Shown here piece after piece: positions 43,583 through 48,447 of a DNA stretch of 48,447 nt (position 1 is its first letter; every line of letters begins with the position of its first letter). Origin of the DNA: Selenomonadaceae bacterium (lineage in GTDB: Bacteria > Bacillota > Negativicutes > Selenomonadales > Selenomonadaceae). The notes beneath the pieces are model-generated. The model made no database searches, had not been told where the DNA came from, and was given only the letters and a program-made list of their open reading frames with translations. Position numbers and translations under genes: made by a program. The stretch covers positions 1 through 48,447 of the forward strand of contig JAFUXN010000108.1 in NCBI GenBank assembly GCA_017477125.1, written 5' to 3'.

Positions 43583-45958
43583 TCAGTTGATCTCGACGAG
43601 CGTCGCGCCGCTGCCTCCTTCATCTATGTCCGCCAATTGAAACGACGCCACACTTCGGTTGCGCCTCAAAAATTCATGTATGCCCTTCCTCAACGCGCCC
43701 GAGCCCTTGCCGTGAATGATCAACACATGTCGCAAGCCGGCGATCGCCGCGTCGTCTATGAACTTGCCCACTACCGATTCGCTCTCGTCGACCATCAGCC
43801 CCCGAATGTCGAGCTCACGTTGAACCGTTGCCATCTTGGCGAGCAATGCGTTCGACGTTTTTTTGTGCGATGTCGGCTCGCTCGATTGTTCGACCGATCC
43901 ATGCGAAACAAATCTGCAGTCCTCGAGCTTGACCGTCGTTCGCAACGCTCCAATCTGAACCGTGAGCTCGCGCCCGTCCTTCTCGATCGACAGCACCGAG
44001 CCCTTCTGATCGAGCTTGCCGACGTAGACGGTATCGCCGACCGCGATCTCCTTGCGGACGATCCGACGCCCGACCTTCTGCGAGACGATACCGGGCATCG
44101 CGTTCATCTCCTCCGCGCGGAGCCGATCGCGCGCCTCTTGGATCGCCTGCTGCCGACGCTTCACGCCCTGATCATCAAACTGCTCTTTGAGCGCGGCAAT
44201 GATCTCCTCCGCCTCCCGACGCGTACGACGGATCAGCTCCGCCGATTTCTCCCGCGTCTTGCGAATGATCTCCGCTCGATTTTGATTGAGATCGTTGCGC
44301 ATGTCCGTCACGCGCTGCTCCATCTGCATGATCCGCTGCTGCCTCTCAACCATGTCGGCGTTCTTCTGCTCATACAACAGCCGTTCATTCTCGAGCGCCC
44401 CGACTATGTCTTCGAACTTGGCGTGATCCGCCGTCACCAACTGCTTCGCTCGAATGATCAGCGACTCGGGCAGTCCCAACCGTTGGCTGATCGCAAACGC
44501 ATTGCTCGCGCCCGGGATTCCAATCAGCAATCGATAAGTCGGTTTCAGCGTCTCGATGTTGAACTCAACCGACGCATTTTCGATCCCGTCGGTCGTGTAC
44601 GCAAAACTTTTGAGCTCCGAATAATGCGTGGTCGCCAGCGTCGACGCTCCGATCGCCAACAGCCGTTCGAGGATCGACATCGCCAGTGCCGCGCCCTCTT
44701 CGGGATCGGTGCCCGCGCCCAACTCGTCGAGCAGCACCAGATCATCTCGCTCGACGCGGTTGAGGATCGATACCAGCTTGGTCATGTGCGCGCTGAATGT
44801 CGACAGCGATTGTTCAATCGATTGCTCGTCGCCGATATCAGCGTAGATGTTTTGGTAAATCGCCAGCTCCGATCCGATCGACGCGGGTATGTACAGCCCC
44901 GATTGCGCCATCAACGACATCAGCCCCAACGTCTTCATGCTGACGGTCTTGCCTCCGGTGTTCGGTCCGGTTATCAACAGCATGCGAAAGCGCGTGCCCA
45001 GCTCGACATCGATCGGGACGACGGCAGCGGGATCGATCAACGGGTGGCGCGCGGATTTGAGCAAGGTTCGACCTTCGACATTGATGCTCGGCTCGACGGC
45101 ATTCATCGACAGCGCGAGCTTGGATTTGGCGAAGGTGAAGTCGATGTGCGCGAGGATCGATGCGTTCTCGATGAGCACGTCGGCATTTTTTTGTACGGCG
45201 CTCGACAGCACGCGGAGTATCCGATTGACCTCATTGCGTTCATCGAGTTCGAGTTGTTTGACGTCATTGTTGAGCTCGACCACGACCATCGGCTCAATGA
45301 AGACGGTGGCGCTGCTCGACGATTGATCGTGCACGAGCCCGGGGAACTCCCGACGGTACTCGGCTTTGATCGGGATCACGTAACGGTCGCCGCGCATTGT
45401 AACGAGCGCGTCTTGAAAAAATTTTTGATAGGCGGCGTTGTGCAGGATCGATGAAAGCTGCTCCTTGATCTTCGATTGAGCCGCGCGGAGTGAGCGTCTG
45501 ATGCGTTGGAGTTCGACGGACGCATCGTCGCGAACGGCGCCGTGCTCATCGATGGCGTTATCCAATTGCCTTTCGAGGTTGCCGAGTATTTCTATCTCAA
45601 CCGCGCGCGCCTTGAGAAGAGGCACGTCGAGCTCGCTGTCCTTGAAAAATTTTTTGAGCTCGCGCATGGCGTACATGGTATTGAGAATGTCGAGCAGTTC
45701 AAGAGCGTCGGCGATCCGCCCGAGCTTGATCTTGCGAATGATCTCTCTGATGTCGACGATGCCTCCGAACGGCGGGCTCGACAGCGCAGAAATTTTAACG
45801 GCTTCGGTCGTCTCGTCGAGCCGCTGACGAATCTCTTGAAGGTCGTCGGCAGGTTCGAGCGCTCGAGCCAAGTCCTTCCCATGATTGGTCGCCGCACATT
45901 CGACCAGCCGCTGACGAATTTTATCGTATTCGAGAATGTTCAACACGTCTTTGTTCAT
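43583..45958 (-). CDS. mutS2: Endonuclease MutS2
   Basis: 791 aa, the usual length. Core, lever and clamp domains are followed by the ATPase (GPNTGGKTVSMKTLG about residue 335; LLDELGAGTDPEEGAALA), a long coiled coil (about 510-625) and the C-terminal Smr nuclease domain (LDIRGL, then HGKGSGALRKGIHEFL). In Firmicutes MutS2 suppresses recombination and acts in ribosome rescue. ATG 45958 follows GGAGGCAGTTG (a TTG lies directly before it). It diverges from the RNase J gene. Confidence 0.96.
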   Translation of the reverse strand: MNKDVLNILEYDKIRQRLVECAATNHGKDLARALEPADDLQEIRQRLDETTEAVKISALSSPPFGGIVDIREIIRKIKLGRIADALELLDILNTMYAMRELKKFFKDSELDVPLLKARAVEIEILGNLERQLDNAIDEHGAVRDDASVELQRIRRSLRAAQSKIKEQLSSILHNAAYQKFFQDALVTMRGDRYVIPIKAEYRREFPGLVHDQSSSSATVFIEPMVVVELNNDVKQLELDERNEVNRILRVLSSAVQKNADVLIENASILAHIDFTFAKSKLALSMNAVEPSINVEGRTLLKSARHPLIDPAAVVPIDVELGTRFRMLLITGPNTGGKTVSMKTLGLMSLMAQSGLYIPASIGSELAIYQNIYADIGDEQSIEQSLSTFSAHMTKLVSILNRVERDDLVLLDELGAGTDPEEGAALAMSILERLLAIGASTLATTHYSELKSFAYTTDGIENASVEFNIETLKPTYRLLIGIPGASNAFAISQRLGLPESLIIRAKQLVTADHAKFEDIVGALENERLLYEQKNADMVERQQRIMQMEQRVTDMRNDLNQNRAEIIRKTREKSAELIRRTRREAEEIIAALKEQFDDQGVKRRQQAIQEARDRLRAEEMNAMPGIVSQKVGRRIVRKEIAVGDTVYVGKLDQKGSVLSIEKDGRELTVQIGALRTTVKLEDCRFVSHGSVEQSSEPTSHKKTSNALLAKMATVQRELDIRGLMVDESESVVGKFIDDAAIAGLRHVLIIHGKGSGALRKGIHEFLRRNRSVASFQLADIDEGGSGATLVEIN

Positions 45959-45988
45959 CAACTGCCTCCTCTTAAATTGATCGCCGCC

Positions 45989-46017
45989 ATTATTTCATGA
46001 CGCTCGACATTTTTCAA
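45989..46017 (-). promoter_or_regulatory. Likely mutS2 promoter
   Basis: On the minus strand: TTGAAA (46017-46012), 17-base spacer, AATAAT (45994-45989), about 30 bp before the mutS2 start. Confidence 0.55.
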
Positions 46018-46026
46018 CCAAAACAT

Positions 46027-46054
46027 TTGACAAGCTGAAATTAAAATGTAAAAT
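46027..46054 (+). promoter_or_regulatory. Promoter of the RNase J gene
   Basis: TTGACA (46027-46032), 16-base spacer, TAAAAT (46049-46054). Start near 46061, ~43-nt leader. Confidence 0.68.
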
Positions 46055-46103
46055 AATCTCGACGAAACTGTTCGGCTTAAAAATTTCAGAGGAAGTGAGA
46101 TCA

Positions 46104-47768
46104 TTGAGGACGGAAAACAAATTGCAAATCATTCCGTTGGGAGGGCTCGGCGAGATCGGAAAGAACATGACGGTCATTCGATGCGGCGACGACATGGTTT
46201 TGATCGACGCGGGGCTGATGTTCCCGGACGAGGAGATGCTCGGCATCGACCTGGTCATTCCCGATATCAGTTACGTGCTCGAAAATCAACAGTGCTTGAA
46301 AGCAATTCTGCTCACCCACGGTCACGAGGATCACATCGGCGCGTTGCCCTACATCATGAAAAAATTGTCGGTGCCCGTCTACGGAACCAAATTGACTCTC
46401 GGCATCTTGACGGGGCGGCTCAAGGAGAACGGAGTGAGCTCCGAAAACCTTCGGGTTGCCACGCCCGGCGAGAACATCAACATCGGCTGCTTCAACATCG
46501 GCTTCATTCGCGTCAATCACTCGATCCCCGACGCGGTCGGCATTTCGATCAGAACGCCCGTCGGCACCATCGTCCACACCGGCGATTTCAAATTCGATTA
46601 CACTCCCATCGACGGACGCATGACCGATTTCAAACGGCTCGCCGATCTGGGGTCGCGCGGCGTGCTCGTGCTCATGGCGGACTCAACCAATTCGGAGAAG
46701 GAAGGTCACACGCCAAGCGAAAAATCCGTCGGCGCTGCTTTCGATAGGGAGTTCCGCAATGCCGACGGTAGGATCATCATCGCCACGTTCAGTTCGAACG
46801 TCCATCGCATTCAACAGGCGATCGATTACGCAGTCAAGTATAAGCGCAAGGTGGCAGTGCTCGGACGTAGCATGGTCAACGTCGTCAACATCAGCCTCGA
46901 GCTCGGCTACATTCACGCGCCCGAAGGTACCATCATCGACGTCGATGACATCTATGATTATCCTGCCGATCGGATCGTGATCGTGACGACGGGCAGTCAA
47001 GGCGAACCGATGTCGGCGTTGACCCGCATGTCGATGAGCGATCATCGCAAGGTCGGGATCGTTCCGGGCGACACCGTCATCATCTCCGCCACGCCGATCC
47101 CCGGCAATGAAAAGCTCGTAGCCAAGATCGTCGACAATCTCATGCGGTTGGGCGCCAACGTGATCTACAGTCGATCGGACGGCATACATGTGTCGGGGCA
47201 TGCGGCGCGCGACGAGCTCAAGCTCATGCATAATCTGATTCAACCGAAGTTCTTCATTCCCGTGCATGGCGAGTATCATCATCTGGTGACGCACGCGAAG
47301 TTGGCTGAGGAGCTGGGCATGCCCAAGGAGAATATTTTGATCGGCGAGAACGGCTACATTTTTGAGTTCACTCGTCACAGCGGGAAGATCAACGGTCGTG
47401 TACCGTCGGGGATCGTGATGGTTGATGGGTTGGGCGTCGGCGACGTCGGCAATATCGTGTTGAGGGATCGCAGGCAGCTGTCGCAGGACGGTATATTGAT
47501 AGTGGTGATCACGATTCATCGCGAGTCGGGCAAGATACTCAGCAACTCGTCGGATATCGTGTCGAGGGGATTTGTGTACGTGCGCGAGTCGGAGGAGTTG
47601 ATGTACGAGGCGAAGCTCAAAGTGCAGCAGATACTGAAGTTCTGTGAGAATGAGCAGATGACGGATTGGTCGACGATCAAATTGAGTGTGAAAGATACGT
47701 TGGCGCAGTATCTGTTCGACAAGACGAGGCGGCGTCCGATGATCCTGCCGATCATCATGGAGGTGTGA
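46104..47768 (+). CDS. rnj: Ribonuclease J
   Basis: 554 aa. Metallo-beta-lactamase and beta-CASP domains are visible: HGHEDHIGALP (zinc site), HTGDFKFD, ADSTNSEKEGHTPSE, the beta-CASP motif region GRSMVNVV, then VSGHAARDELKLM and PVHGEYHHLVTHAKLA, with a C-terminal domain from about residue 450. It is a 5'-exo/endoribonuclease in mRNA decay. The TTG at 46104 is chosen because AGGAAGTGA lies about seven bases upstream; a GTG at 46095 overlaps that site. It follows the promoter at 46027 and precedes a palindrome array. Confidence 0.95.
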   Translation: MRTENKLQIIPLGGLGEIGKNMTVIRCGDDMVLIDAGLMFPDEEMLGIDLVIPDISYVLENQQCLKAILLTHGHEDHIGALPYIMKKLSVPVYGTKLTLGILTGRLKENGVSSENLRVATPGENINIGCFNIGFIRVNHSIPDAVGISIRTPVGTIVHTGDFKFDYTPIDGRMTDFKRLADLGSRGVLVLMADSTNSEKEGHTPSEKSVGAAFDREFRNADGRIIIATFSSNVHRIQQAIDYAVKYKRKVAVLGRSMVNVVNISLELGYIHAPEGTIIDVDDIYDYPADRIVIVTTGSQGEPMSALTRMSMSDHRKVGIVPGDTVIISATPIPGNEKLVAKIVDNLMRLGANVIYSRSDGIHVSGHAARDELKLMHNLIQPKFFIPVHGEYHHLVTHAKLAEELGMPKENILIGENGYIFEFTRHSGKINGRVPSGIVMVDGLGVGDVGNIVLRDRRQLSQDGILIVVITIHRESGKILSNSSDIVSRGFVYVRESEELMYEAKLKVQQILKFCENEQMTDWSTIKLSVKDTLAQYLFDKTRRRPMILPIIMEV

Positions 47769-48447
47769 GTTAAAATACGAGCGCCCGCCTCCCTAATGGG
47801 GCGGCTCGCTCGGGTTCCCCGTGGTCGATCACAAAAAAATTGGTTGTCGGGGAACTGTGGGGCGCGGGATAAAGTTTCGAGCGCCCGCCTCCCTAATGGG
47901 GCGGCTCGCTCGGGTTCCTCGTGGTCGATCACAAAATTTGTCGGCGACGAAAAATATGGGCGGCGGTCGCCACGTGAGAAGGCGACGACGCCTAATCTTC
48001 AATCCAAAAAAATTAGTTGTCGGGGAACTGTGGGGCGCGGCATAAAGTTTCGAGCGACCGCCTTCGAAGCCGGCGGCTCGCTCGGTTCCCTCCGTCGACG
48101 CCAAACACTTTGTTCAGAGCCAAAAAAATTATCGGCGGTTGAACACAAGGATTTGTCAGCGGCGAAAAATATGGGCGGCGGTCGCCACGTGAGAAGGCGA
48201 CGACGCCTAACCTTCAGCCCATAAAAAAATTAGTTGTCGGGGAACTGTGGGGCGCGGCATAAAGTTTCGAGCGCCCGCCTCCCTAATGTGGCGGCTCGCT
48301 CGGGTTCCTCGTGGTCGATCACAAAATTAGTCGGCGGCGAAAAATATGGGCGGCGGTCGCCCCGTGAGCAGGCGACGACGCCTAACCTTCAACCCAAAAA
48401 ATTCTCGGCGGTCGACCACAAAGATTTGTCGGCAACGAAAATATAGG
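47769..48447. repeat. Second palindrome array, opposite orientation, cut by window edge
   Basis: About 680 bp with no credible gene. Family B palindromes in reverse orientation: 47779-47811, 47879-47911, 48052-48083, 48269-48301. Family A-like palindromes (GGCGGCGGTCGCC ... GGCGACGACGCC): 47959-47992, 48174-48206, 48349-48382. The spacers repeat (e.g. GGGGAACTGTGGGGCGCGG, CGTGGTCGATCACAAAA) and include GGGGCGC.. ATAAAGTTT, the reverse complement of the ATAAATTTTGCGCCCC spacer of the first array. The open frames here only reflect these repeats. It continues past 48447. Confidence 0.88.

Noticed and set aside
43637-45454. 605-codon open frame antisense to mutS2
   Set aside because: The sense strand is a full-length MutS2 with all motifs; the antisense product is low-complexity Arg/His/Leu-rich and has no family features.
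47796-48446. Short plus- and minus-strand coding regions at the right edge
   Set aside because: Same cause as in the first array: repeated GC-rich palindromes keep frames open by chance.
1-48447. tRNA or rRNA genes
   Set aside because: No cloverleaf-like stretch or rRNA-conserved segment was recognised on either strand, though short RNA genes could be missed by eye.

Overview
The window looks like chromosome of a diderm Firmicute, most likely a member of the Negativicutes (Selenomonas-like). Firmicute-type genes (SpoVB/MurJ-like flippase, YybS, GdpP, MutS2, RNase J, AIM24/TIGR00266, a YdjI-type SPFH protein) lie beside outer-membrane genes: an LptA/OstA-like protein, two TonB-dependent receptors and a pilus secretin. 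The DNA is GC-rich, GATC is conspicuously common in coding DNA, and TTG/GTG starts are frequent. Assignments rest on reading motifs; no database search was possible.

Region 1 (1-11485, minus strand) is a Tad/Flp pilus locus read leftward from a good sigma-70-type promoter at 11457-11485: cpaB, cpaC secretin, a first TadZ/CpaE-like ATPase, a stand-alone tnpB with a frameshifted 3' end, a second TadZ/CpaE, tadB, flp pilin, an intrinsic terminator, tadE, tadA ATPase, tadC, a TadG-like protein and the first 20 codons of a second TadG-like protein at the window edge. No prepilin peptidase (TadV) or TadD is visible.

Region 2 (11508-24735): a DUF4931/GalT-like gene faces left. A tightly packed 12-gene run faces right: flippase (apparently starting at ATT), a miniature HsdS-like protein, lipid kinase, a membrane protein, LptA-like protein, AIM24-like protein, YybS, GdpP c-di-AMP phosphodiesterase, then a GDP-mannose/GDP-L-fucose set (gmd, two fcl copies, manC). 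It ends at a hairpin terminator. The two promoters of this divergent pair overlap face to face.

Region 3 (24747-40195): a leftward SPFH/zinc-ribbon protein, then a tandem duplication of a two-gene cassette, each a 653-aa TonB-dependent receptor followed by a large RTX-repeat protein (1112 and 1666 aa). The second RTX protein has three more ~185-aa units than the first. cobQ (cobyric acid synthase) overlaps the stop codon of the second RTX gene by one base. This duplicated receptor/RTX cassette coupled to a corrinoid gene is the best candidate for an undescribed system here; its ligand is unknown.

Region 4 (40196-48447): an intergenic array of ten GC-rich palindromes of two alternating families (40250-41156). 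Next come a leftward set (HAD phosphatase, small Cys protein, NYN-domain protein, MutS2) and rightward RNase J. A second palindrome array of the same families in opposite orientation runs off the right edge.
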